A stretch of 5,317 nucleotides of DNA from an uncultured Christensenellaceae bacterium (GTDB lineage: Bacteria; Bacillota; Clostridia; Christensenellales; Borkfalkiaceae). The stretch lies in assembly GCA_910589015.1 (NCBI GenBank), contig CAJUSA010000032.1, forward strand, positions 1-5,317, in the 5' to 3' direction. Below the pieces are notes generated by a model. It ran no database searches. It was not told the DNA's origin and saw only the letters and a list, made by a program, of their open reading frames with translations. Shown here in pieces: positions 1-5,274 of this stretch; the first letter of the stretch is position 1, and the number at the start of each line of letters is the position of its first letter. The translations under genes and the position numbers were made by a program.

Positions 1-2
1 AA

Positions 3-83
3 TGCGAAAGTTGCCATAAGCGAATAATTGTTGAAATTGATAAAGGTAAAATAACCGCTGTTCCGTTAGAATTGGAAAATTAA
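3..83 (+). CDS. C-terminal end of an unidentified protein (partial, runs off the left edge)
   Basis: Only the last 26 codons are inside the window, read in frame 3 and ending at TAA (81-83). The visible tail begins CESCHKR and ends in LELEN. The CxxC pair followed by a short beta-like stretch (RIIVEIDKGKITAV) would suit the end of a zinc-ribbon fold, but two cysteines are not enough to name a family. The frame is supported by the strong intrinsic terminator starting 8 bases after the stop, which is where the end of a real transcription unit would be. The start and most of the gene lie outside the window. Confidence 0.5.
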   Translation, partial: CESCHKRIIVEIDKGKITAVPLELEN

Positions 84-90
84 AAACTGG

Positions 91-119
91 AAGTTCCCCA
101 CTTTGGGGAACTTCTTTTA
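91..119 (+). terminator. Rho-independent terminator of the left-edge gene
   Basis: A perfect 10-bp inverted repeat, AAGTTCCCCA (91-100) and TGGGGAACTT (104-113), closes on a 3-base loop. It is followed by the T-rich run CTTTT. It sits 8 bases after the stop codon at 81-83, so it most likely ends that transcript. Confidence 0.85.
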
Positions 120-186
120 CATTAAAAGATAAATCACGACAAAGTTGGCTAATCTAAAAAAGCAATATATTTAAAGAAATTTGTAC

Positions 187-230
187 AATAAAAGGCTGTC
201 AAAGCGCATCTATAAAGACGCTATGACAGC
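187..230 (-). terminator. Rho-independent terminator on the minus strand
   Basis: GCTGTCAAAGCG (195-206) and CGCTATGACAGC (219-230) form a 12-bp stem with one mismatch and a 12-base loop. Read on the minus strand, the hairpin is followed by CTTTTATT (194-187), a usable U-tract. On the plus strand the hairpin is followed by TCTTGC, which is poor. It therefore works best for transcription coming from the right on the minus strand, and it lies about 30 bases past the stop of the small minus-strand ORF at 262-390. Confidence 0.6.
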
Positions 231-261
231 TCTTGCAACCGAATGGGCAAATCGTGAGCAA

Positions 262-390
262 TCACCGCGCCACTAACTGCTTGCCATACAGTTTATAGTC
301 CGACAGCGGCAATTCCACCGCGCAATACAATTCCCGCCGATTTACCTTGTATATTACTGTGTTCGTTTTTGCGGTAAGTCGGTGCACCAT
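262..390 (-). CDS. Possible small protein of 42 aa, unrecognised; perhaps a gene remnant
   Basis: An ATG at 390-388 opens a 42-codon frame ending at TGA (264-262). The peptide begins MVHRLTAKTN and ends YKLYGKQLVAR. Its composition looks protein-like, with alternating hydrophobic and charged residues. An in-frame TAG not far upstream limits how far it can extend. No clear Shine-Dalgarno sequence precedes it, and the bidirectional terminator at 416-456 leaves only about 25 bases for a promoter and leader. The minus-strand terminator just downstream argues that this strand is or was transcribed. It could be a degraded C-terminal fragment of a mobile-element gene. I do not recognise the family, and an open frame this short can arise by chance. 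Confidence 0.33.
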   Translation of the reverse strand: MVHRLTAKTNTVIYKVNRRELYCAVELPLSDYKLYGKQLVAR

Positions 391-415
391 ATTTAGTACC
401 CGAAAAGGAAGCTAT

Positions 416-456
416 AAAAAAGTCATCGAAATGTTGTGGTTTCGATGGCTTTTTTA
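416..456. terminator. Bidirectional rho-independent terminator
   Basis: AGTCATCGAAA (421-431) pairs with TTTCGATGGCT (440-450) with one G-T wobble around an 8-base loop. An A-run (416-421) on one side and a T-run (450-455) on the other give a U-tract in both directions and can lengthen the stem. No complete plus-strand gene is visible immediately upstream, so the transcript it serves is unclear. It insulates the left-edge region from the operon starting near 611. Confidence 0.75.
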
Positions 457-488
457 TTTATGCGACCACAAGATATAGGAAATATAGG

Positions 489-638
489 ATGCGGAAGGTA
501 TCTTTCGTTTTGCGGGACGCAATTGCGTGTTTTACAAAAAAACGGGAGTTGAACTATTACGGTTTTTTAAGGAATGGAACGGAAGGGTATTTTTGTATAG
601 AAAGAAATGATTTACATTATAATTCGGAAGTGATATAA
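489..638 (+). CDS. Doubtful small ORF of 49 aa, unrecognised
   Basis: An ATG at 489-491 opens a 49-codon frame to TAA (636-638). An AGGA (477-480) lies 8 bases upstream and could serve as a weak ribosome binding site. The peptide is basic in its first half and contains NYYGFLRNGTEGYF. Against it, the frame is also open back to 378 straight through the terminator hairpin, the 3' end overlaps the promoter at 611-639, and no family is recognised. Chance is the simplest explanation. It is listed because the surrounding stretch has no other gene. Confidence 0.18.
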   Translation: MRKVSFVLRDAIACFTKKRELNYYGFLRNGTEGYFCIERNDLHYNSEVI

Positions 639-639
639 T
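611..639 (+). promoter_or_regulatory. Sigma-A promoter of the zinc-ribbon/hydrolase operon (extended -10)
   Basis: TTTACA (611-616) is a good -35 box. It is separated by exactly 17 bases from a perfect -10 box TATAAT (634-639), which is preceded by TGA (631-633) as an extended -10. Transcription would start near 646, about 20 bases before the ATG at 666. The purine-rich leader (GAGAGAAG region, 655-663) supplies the ribosome binding site. Confidence 0.8.
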
Positions 640-665
640 AGGCGAAAAAAAGAAGAGAGAAGAAA

Positions 666-830
666 ATGCTATACACGGTTGATTGCCCTCTATGCGGAGC
701 GGAACAAAAAAATCTTGGCTTGGAAGAAACGGGTGGGCCTTTCATTTGCTCGAAGTGCGGGGAACAAGTTAATCTTGCTATGGAAAAGAAGTTGACGGAA
801 GCGCAAGCGCATAAGGATACAGACGAATGA
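666..830 (+). CDS. Small zinc-ribbon protein, 54 aa
   Basis: This is the first gene of a three-gene operon. Two CxxC knuckles are visible, CPLC at residues 7-10 and CSKC at 28-31, each followed by Gly. They are 17 residues apart, the pattern of a rubredoxin-like zinc ribbon that probably binds one Zn ion. The C-terminal third is charged (KKLTEAQAHKDTDE) and probably helical. There is no signal peptide or membrane segment, so it should be cytoplasmic. The ATG sits just after a purine-rich leader and about 27 bases downstream of the -10 box. Its TGA overlaps the next gene's ATG (827-830), so the two are probably translationally coupled. The precise role is unknown; small zinc ribbons often bind nucleic acid or partner proteins. 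Confidence 0.8.
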   Translation: MLYTVDCPLCGAEQKNLGLEETGGPFICSKCGEQVNLAMEKKLTEAQAHKDTDE

Positions 831-1588
831 AACGAAAATTTTTCGCGTGCTTGAACGGGAAGTTTAAGATAGGCGGGTATGAGTACCGCAAGGAAGAAAA
901 CAACGGAATCCCCGTGATCATAAGCCACGGATTTTTGGCGAATCAAAAACGTTTGAAACCGTATGCCGAATATTTGGCGAACAGGGGGTACGTGGTTTTT
1001 ACCTACGACTTTTGCGGCGGTGGCTTGATGAGCAAGAGCGATGGGAAGTTTTGCGATATGTCGCTGAATACCGAGAAGCAGGATTTGCTCTGCGTTATGG
1101 ACTATGTGAAAGGACTGAACTACGTTGACAGCGATAAACTGATTTTATTCGGCGAAAGTCAAGGCGGTGTTGTTTCCTGCATGGTTGCCGCCGAGCATAA
1201 AATAGATAGGCTGATCTTGTTGTATCCTGCGCTGTGTATTCCCGACGATGCGCGCAAAGGGAAAATGTTGTTTATGCACTTTGATCCCGACAATATCGAC
1301 GGTACGTTAAAATGCAAACCGTTTCGGTTTTCACCCGAATATCCCAAATCGGCAATCGGGTTGGATATGTATGAAATACTCGGGAACATAACCGCGCCCA
1401 TACTCATAATCCACGGTAGTCAGGACGGAATTGTCGATGTAGCCTACGCAAAAAGAGCGAAGGAAACGGCGGTCAATGAAAAATCGCGCTTGGCGATTAT
1501 AGACGGCGCAAAACACGGCTTTAACCGCAGGCAAGTAAAAATCGCCAACGGACACATAAAAGAATTTTTGCAGGGGATAGAGCAATGA
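827..1588 (+). CDS. Alpha/beta hydrolase, probable serine esterase/peptidase-like enzyme
   Basis: A 253-aa cytoplasmic protein with a complete alpha/beta-hydrolase signature. An early HGF (residues 34-36) would form the oxyanion region. The nucleophile elbow is GESQGG with Ser111. The acid is in HGSQD (Asp200; Asp204 nearby) and the base is His230 in AKHGF. The layout resembles the dienelactone-hydrolase/serine-aminopeptidase-like (Hydrolase_4) branch, which cleaves esters or small amides. The substrate cannot be read from sequence. There is no signal peptide. The ATG at 827 overlaps the zinc-ribbon stop, and AAGGA (813-817) lies 9 bases upstream. Its own TGA overlaps the next ATG (1585-1588), placing it firmly inside the operon. 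Members act on acyl esters, xenobiotics or peptides, so only the fold and catalytic chemistry are confident. Confidence 0.9.
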   Translation: MKRKFFACLNGKFKIGGYEYRKEENNGIPVIISHGFLANQKRLKPYAEYLANRGYVVFTYDFCGGGLMSKSDGKFCDMSLNTEKQDLLCVMDYVKGLNYVDSDKLILFGESQGGVVSCMVAAEHKIDRLILLYPALCIPDDARKGKMLFMHFDPDNIDGTLKCKPFRFSPEYPKSAIGLDMYEILGNITAPILIIHGSQDGIVDVAYAKRAKETAVNEKSRLAIIDGAKHGFNRRQVKIANGHIKEFLQGIEQ

Positions 1589-2232
1589 ATGTACAAGGAA
1601 AGACCGTTTGCTTTTTGGGCGACAGTATCACGGAAGGATGCGGGGCAAGTGCAACCGAAAAATGTTTTGTTTCGTTATTTGCGGCGGCGCACCCCGCTAC
1701 GAGAGTACATAACTACGGCATCGGCGGAACGAGAATTGCCGATCAGAAAGTGCCGATGGAATTAAAATACGAATTTCCGTTTTACACGCGCGTGGAACAA
1801 ATGGCGGATAAAGCCGATTTAATTTGCGTATTCGGCGGTACGAACGACTTCGGACACGGCGACGCGCCTATGGGAACGTGGGGGGATAAAACGCCCGAAA
1901 CATTTTACGGTGCACTGTATACGCTGTCCGAAAAACTGTTGCAACGCTATTCTAACGCGAAGATCGTGTTCTTTACGCCGTTGCATCGTTCGGGGGAAAC
2001 AACGCCGACGAAGCGTGCGGACGGCATGTGGACGCTTGCCGATTACGTTGAAACCGTACGAAAAAATGCGGAATACTTTTCGTTCCCCGTATTGGATTTA
2101 TGGAAAGTGTCGGGTATGTTACCTGTTACGGCAGAGGAACGCGAAAAGTTTATGCCGGACGGATTGCACCCGAACGACGCGGGATACGAAAAACTGTTTG
2201 CAATCGTAAATTCATTCATCGAAACATTGTAA
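1585..2232 (+). CDS. SGNH/GDSL-family hydrolase (lipase/acylesterase type)
   Basis: A 215-aa protein carrying all four SGNH blocks: GDSITEG with nucleophile Ser14 (block I), GIGGTR with the oxyanion Gly near residue 47 (block II), GGTNDFG with Asn87 (block III), and DGLHP with Asp192 and His195 completing the triad (block V). The length is normal for single-domain family members that remove acyl or acetyl groups from sugars, lipids or other esters. No signal peptide is visible, so the substrate is probably intracellular. The start is supported by AGGGG (1572-1576) 8 bases upstream and by the ATGA overlap with the hydrolase before it. Two different serine hydrolases in one operon suggest sequential or related ester substrates, but that is inference. 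The gene ends 58 bases from a convergent gene with no obvious terminator between them. Confidence 0.92.
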   Translation: MNVQGKTVCFLGDSITEGCGASATEKCFVSLFAAAHPATRVHNYGIGGTRIADQKVPMELKYEFPFYTRVEQMADKADLICVFGGTNDFGHGDAPMGTWGDKTPETFYGALYTLSEKLLQRYSNAKIVFFTPLHRSGETTPTKRADGMWTLADYVETVRKNAEYFSFPVLDLWKVSGMLPVTAEEREKFMPDGLHPNDAGYEKLFAIVNSFIETL

Positions 2233-2290
2233 AATTTACAACCCGACTGTACTTTAAGAAGATAACGACGAGCGTTAGCCCATCGTTTGT

Positions 2291-2833
2291 TTATACCGTT
2301 TGCAGGGTTACTTGGTTTTCTTTTTCAAGGTACTCGGAAGCAAAATACATATCGGTGAGAAATTTGTGCTTGACGGAATCTTCGGCGATCACGGGAATGC
2401 GGTTATGGTGTTGCGCAACGGGCGGGGTGGCGTTTTTGGTGAGGATCATAAAACGCGGTTCCCCGTCCTCGATACGGTAAAATCCGCATAAGTATAAAAG
2501 ATTGCCGTCTTTGCGTGCAAAATAAAATTTGTTTTTCTCTTCGTCCCATTCGTAGAATCCGCTTGCGGGAATCAGGCACCTTCGTTCGAAAAAGCTCTTG
2601 CGGAAGGTCTGCCTTTGCGTAACCGTTTCGGCGCGGGCGTTGATGAGCACGCCTTTCTTGTCGAACCGCTCGAAGCCCCAGCGCGCGGCAAGCGAATCTT
2701 CTGCCGTGAGAATGGGGGCAAAGCGCGCGGGGTAGATATCCCCGAACCGAAGCTGAATTTGCTGTTCCGCGGGAATATAACGAAGTATCTTCTTTGTTTC
2801 CTGATCCAATCCCAAATGAAATCTGCCGCACAT
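2291..2833 (-). CDS. SRAP-domain protein (HMCES/YedK family), abasic-site DNA-protein crosslinker
   Basis: A 180-aa protein beginning MCGRF, the family hallmark. Cys2 becomes the N-terminus after Met removal and forms a thiazolidine crosslink with abasic sites in single-stranded DNA, shielding them from cleavage. The other active-site elements are present: NARAET (Asn65, Arg67), SGFYEW (Glu95) and HHNRIPV (His143). The need for Cys at position 2 fixes the start at 2833. The protein is slightly shorter than many homologues (about 200-230 aa) but keeps every catalytic block. Unusually, no Shine-Dalgarno sequence precedes the ATG, and an imperfect palindrome covers it (2827-2849). The gene is monocistronic here, convergent with the SGNH gene and divergent from fabK. 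The family is also annotated as SOS-response-associated peptidase; no convincing LexA box was found. Confidence 0.93.
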   Translation of the reverse strand: MCGRFHLGLDQETKKILRYIPAEQQIQLRFGDIYPARFAPILTAEDSLAARWGFERFDKKGVLINARAETVTQRQTFRKSFFERRCLIPASGFYEWDEEKNKFYFARKDGNLLYLCGFYRIEDGEPRFMILTKNATPPVAQHHNRIPVIAEDSVKHKFLTDMYFASEYLEKENQVTLQTV

Positions 2834-2849
2834 ACAAACAGTATGTTCG
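2827..2849. promoter_or_regulatory. Imperfect palindrome over the SRAP start codon; possible operator
   Basis: CGCACATAC (2827-2835) and GTATGTTCG (2841-2849) form 9-bp arms with one mismatch around the 5-base spacer AAACA. The SRAP start codon (2833-2831, minus strand) lies in one arm. It could be a protein-binding operator or an RNA hairpin that hides the start codon. It partly resembles the Gram-positive LexA box, but the spacing is one base too long and one half-site is degenerate, so a LexA assignment is not supported. Confidence 0.35.
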
Positions 2850-2875
2850 TTTCTGAAAATTTTATTGTTTTTTCA

Positions 2876-2904
2876 TTGACAAAAATATACAAATCGTCTA
2901 TAAT
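2876..2904 (+). promoter_or_regulatory. Consensus sigma-A promoter of fabK-fabZ-degV
   Basis: A perfect TTGACA (2876-2881), a 17-base spacer and a perfect TATAAT (2899-2904). Transcription would begin near 2911, giving a leader of about 20 bases before the fabK ATG at 2932. The flanking DNA is very AT-rich, which would also help opening. No clear FapR- or FabT-type palindrome overlaps it, so strong, largely constitutive expression is the simple reading. Confidence 0.88.
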
Positions 2905-2916
2905 TTTCATAAAGAA

Positions 2917-2923
2917 AAAAGGG
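2917..2923 (+). promoter_or_regulatory. Ribosome binding site that fixes the fabK start
   Basis: AAAAGGG (2917-2923) lies 8 bases before the ATG at 2932, a normal spacing. The upstream in-frame TTG at 2926 would be only 2 bases from it, too close to use. The protein therefore starts MIKSAV rather than MLMIKSAV. Confidence 0.75.
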
Positions 2924-2931
2924 TTTTGCTT

Positions 2932-3882
2932 ATGATTAAAAGTGCGGTTTGCGATTTGCTCGGAATCGAATATCCCGTATTTCAGGGCGGAATGGCGTGG
3001 GTTGCCGACGCACATCTTGCGGCAGCCGTTTCGGAAGCGGGCGGGCTCGGCATTATCGCCGGCATGAACATGAACGGCGAACAGTTGCGCGCCGAGATCC
3101 GTAAGCTCAAAACGATGACGAAGAAACCCTTCGGCGTGAACGTCATGCTGATGAGTCCGTATGCCGTCGAGGTTTCCGACGTCGTGATCGAAGAGGGGGT
3201 GCCCGTTCTCACGACGGGCGCGGGTAATCCGCTCGTCTATATGAAGAAATGGACGGAGGCGGGAATCAAAGTAATACCCGTCGTTGCTTCGGTTGCGCTT
3301 GCGCAGATGGTCGAAAAGCGCGGCGCCTGCGCGGTTGTGGCGGAAGGAGGCGAATCGGGCGGGCATATCGGCGAGGCAAATACCATGCCGCTCGTGCCGC
3401 AGATTGTCGATGCGGTCAGGATCCCCGTGATCGCGGCGGGCGGAATCGCCGACGGGCGCGGTGTTGCGGCGGCGTTTATGCTCGGCGCCGAGGGCGTGCA
3501 GATCGGTACGCGCTTTTTAGTTGCCGAAGAATGCACGATACACGAAACGTATAAACAGAAGGTTCTCAAAGCCAACGATACGGGAACGACGGTGGGCGGC
3601 AGGCGGCTCGGGCATCCCGTGCGGGCGCTGAAAAGCCCGTTTACGAAGCGTTATGCCGAAATGGAAAAGGATACGGCGGTTTCCGACGACGAGCTGAATG
3701 CGCTCGGTACGGGCGCTTTGTATCTTGCGGCGCGCGAGGGCGACTGGGAACGCGGTTCGTTCTTATGCGGACAAGCCGCGGGGTTGGTCAAAAAAGAACA
3801 GCCGTGCAGAGAAATTCTGCTTGAAATCATGCGGCAAGCCGAAGAAACGCTGTGCAACGCGGCGAGTCTGGTGAGGAAATGA
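2932..3882 (+). CDS. fabK: Enoyl-ACP reductase II (FabK), FMN-dependent
   Basis: A 316-aa TIM-barrel flavoprotein of the FabK/nitronate monooxygenase superfamily. FabK reduces trans-2-enoyl-ACP with NAD(P)H, the last step of each fatty-acid elongation cycle. Diagnostic segments are FQGGMAWVAD (18-27), AGGLGII (36-42), PFGVNVMLMSP (66-76), TTGAGNP (94-100), the catalytic-His loop EGGESGGHIG (His145), and the FMN-phosphate segments AAGGIADGRG (168-177) and GAEGVQIGTRF (185-195). Length and motif order match FabK better than generic nitronate monooxygenases, and the ATGA-coupled fabZ supports the fatty-acid role. It is the first gene after a consensus promoter. Superfamily members are often cross-annotated, so nitronate monooxygenase remains a minor alternative. 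Confidence 0.88.
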   Translation: MIKSAVCDLLGIEYPVFQGGMAWVADAHLAAAVSEAGGLGIIAGMNMNGEQLRAEIRKLKTMTKKPFGVNVMLMSPYAVEVSDVVIEEGVPVLTTGAGNPLVYMKKWTEAGIKVIPVVASVALAQMVEKRGACAVVAEGGESGGHIGEANTMPLVPQIVDAVRIPVIAAGGIADGRGVAAAFMLGAEGVQIGTRFLVAEECTIHETYKQKVLKANDTGTTVGGRRLGHPVRALKSPFTKRYAEMEKDTAVSDDELNALGTGALYLAAREGDWERGSFLCGQAAGLVKKEQPCREILLEIMRQAEETLCNAASLVRK

Positions 3883-4298
3883 CGAGAGAGGAAATAAAAG
3901 AAGTATTGCCGCATCGGGAACCGATGCTGCTTGTGGACGAGGCGCATAAGAACGACGACGGAACGGCGACGGGCGTATACACGGTACGCGGCGACGAATT
4001 TTTTCTGCAAGGGCATTTTCCGGATTATCCCGTTGTGCCCGGCGTGATCCTGTGCGAAATGGCGGCGCAGTCGTCCTGTCTGCTCATGGCGGAAAAGGTG
4101 CGCGGAAAAACCACGCTCTATGCGGGTATGAATAATGTAAAATTCAAACAGAGCGTGTCGGCGGGCGATACCGTTTCGTTCACATGCAGTCATATCCGTT
4201 CGTTGGGCGCGTTTCATTTTATCAAGGCGGAAGGGCGCGTGGGCGATAAGCTCTGCCTGAGCGGCGAGTTCTCGTTTGCGCTTGTCGATAAAAACTAA
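3879..4298 (+). CDS. fabZ: 3-hydroxyacyl-ACP dehydratase FabZ
   Basis: A 139-aa hot-dog-fold dehydratase, a normal FabZ length. It removes water from 3-hydroxyacyl-ACP to give the trans-2-enoyl-ACP that FabK then reduces. Visible family marks are LPHREPMLLVDE (residues 10-21), the active-site GHFPDYPVVPG with His46, and the catalytic Glu60 in the following helix (GVILCEMAAQ). The usual YPFLL near the N-terminus reads EPMLL, a mild variation. The ATG at 3879 overlaps the fabK TGA (3879-3882), and GGTGA (3870-3874) can pair with the 3' side of the anti-Shine-Dalgarno sequence. An in-frame GTG at 3852 would add 9 residues (MQRGESGEE) not typical of the family and lies deeper inside fabK, so it is rejected as the start. 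Confidence 0.92.
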   Translation: MTREEIKEVLPHREPMLLVDEAHKNDDGTATGVYTVRGDEFFLQGHFPDYPVVPGVILCEMAAQSSCLLMAEKVRGKTTLYAGMNNVKFKQSVSAGDTVSFTCSHIRSLGAFHFIKAEGRVGDKLCLSGEFSFALVDKN

Positions 4299-4316
4299 AA
4301 AACAAGGAGTAAATTT

Positions 4317-5105
4317 ATGTACCGTTTATTTTGCGATTCCAACTGCGAGCTCTGGCACGAAACCGTCAAAGAGCTCGGGTTAAACGTCATTCGTATGCCC
4401 TATACGATCGACGGCGAAATGCACTACTACGACATGGGCGAGAATACCGATTTCAAGGGCTTTTTCGATAAGATGCGCAAGGGCGCCGAGGCCAAAACGC
4501 AGGCGTTGAACGAATATGACTATCTGGAATATTTCGAGCCGGTGCTTGCGGCGGGCGACGATATTTATTATATCACCTTTTCGCACAAGATGAGCGGTAC
4601 GTTCGGGGCAATGAAGAGCGCGATCGCGCAGTTGAAGGAAAAATATCCCGACCGTGAGATCCGTTATAAAGACAGCAAGACCATATCGCTCGGGGCGGGT
4701 ATGATCGTCTACTACGGCGCGCTCGAATACAACAAGGGCGCGACGATGGACGAGCTCGACGCTTATCTTGACGACCTTATCGAACACGTTGCGACCTATT
4801 TCGTGGTGGAAGATCTGACCTATCTGCACCGCGGGGGAAGGGTTTCGGGCGTTTCCAAAGTGGTGGGGAACCTGCTCGGCATCAAACCCATGCTGTGTTT
4901 CGACGAAGAAGGGAAGATCATCAACTTTGCCAAGGTGAAGGGGTTTAAGAACGCGCTTTCCAAACTGCGTGCGATTATGGCGGAAAAGGGCAGCGAGCTG
5001 GATCGATACAAGGTTTTCATTTTGCAGGCGGATACCGATAAAGCGGCGGAAGATTTCGCCGCCGCGATCAAAGAGCAGTTCGGCGATCTCGACGTCGTTG
5101 TGTAG
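4317..5105 (+). CDS. DegV/FakB-family fatty-acid-binding protein, cut short by an in-frame TAG
   Basis: Encodes 262 aa before TAG (5103-5105); the natural gene appears to run to TAA at 5178-5180, giving about 287 codons, the usual DegV length. DegV/FakB proteins bind a fatty acid in a deep pocket and, with the kinase FakA, allow its phosphorylation. Family marks are the N-terminal CDSNCEL (6-12), KTQALN (60-65) where TSQPS is usual, SHKMSGTF (89-96), DSKTISLGAGM (119-129) and EDLTYLHRGGRVS (165-177), followed by GNLLGIKPML. Stopping at TAG removes the conserved C-terminal GPVIGSHCGPG segment that closes the fold, so the short product is probably impaired. The start is firm: AAGGAG (4304-4309) lies 7 bases before the ATG. 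It follows fabZ by 18 bases in the same operon, consistent with fatty-acid handling. Not every DegV paralogue is a proven FakB. Confidence 0.85.
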   Translation: MYRLFCDSNCELWHETVKELGLNVIRMPYTIDGEMHYYDMGENTDFKGFFDKMRKGAEAKTQALNEYDYLEYFEPVLAAGDDIYYITFSHKMSGTFGAMKSAIAQLKEKYPDREIRYKDSKTISLGAGMIVYYGALEYNKGATMDELDAYLDDLIEHVATYFVVEDLTYLHRGGRVSGVSKVVGNLLGIKPMLCFDEEGKIINFAKVKGFKNALSKLRAIMAEKGSELDRYKVFILQADTDKAAEDFAAAIKEQFGDLDVVV

Positions 5106-5180
5106 CCCGTGGGACCCGTAATCGGATCGCATTGCGGACCGGGAACGATCGGATTGATTTTCCACTGCGCGGAAAAATAA
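5106..5180 (+). pseudogene. C-terminal segment of the DegV gene, in frame after the TAG
   Basis: Directly after TAG the same frame encodes 24 residues, beginning PVGPVIGSHCGPGTIG and ending FHCAEK, then TAA (5178-5180). The HCGPG block is the conserved DegV C-terminus and lies where the family expects it. No frameshift is needed: one codon (TAG, position 263) separates it from the upstream part. There is no start codon or ribosome binding site of its own. It is therefore translated only if TAG is read through or is a sequencing error; otherwise it is a recently lost tail. Confidence 0.85.
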
Positions 5181-5274
5181 CAGAAAAAAAGAGCCGAACG
5201 CATTACCGTAATTCCCATAGAGAATTTAATAAGACGCAAATAATAAAGATTTAGGCATAGCGTTTTGTGGACGA

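Noticed and set aside
617..946. Minus-strand open frame (109 codons) opposite the zinc-ribbon gene
   Set aside because: The plus strand here has a strong promoter and a CxxC/CxxC protein with an ATGA overlap, while the minus frame has no signals.
2233..2290. Bidirectional terminator between the convergent SGNH and SRAP genes
   Set aside because: Only 4-5-bp pairings (for example AACG with CGTT) with no T-run were found, which is too weak to call.
2833..2849. LexA box upstream of the SRAP gene
   Set aside because: On the minus strand CGAAC is followed by a degenerate GTTTG half-site with five rather than four spacer bases, so it does not match the Gram-positive LexA consensus.
2572..3366. 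Long minus-strand open frame (264 codons) spanning the SRAP gene, the promoter and part of fabK
   Set aside because: It runs out of frame across the well-supported SRAP gene and antisense to fabK, crosses the fabK promoter, and shows no family motif.
3651..4217. Minus-strand open frame opposite the end of fabK and fabZ
   Set aside because: It is antisense to two confidently identified genes, with no recognisable domain or ribosome binding site.
5103..5105. Pyrrolysine codon in the DegV gene
   Set aside because: TAG is in frame, but DegV is not a known pyrrolysine protein and no pyl genes or amber tRNA are in the window. It is kept only as one possible explanation of the interrupted frame.
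4380..5165. Long minus-strand open frame (261 codons) opposite the DegV gene
   Set aside because: It is a mirror frame of a GC-ending-codon gene, has no motif, and is contradicted by the clear DegV signatures on the plus strand. It crosses the TAG site only because TAG is not a stop in that frame.
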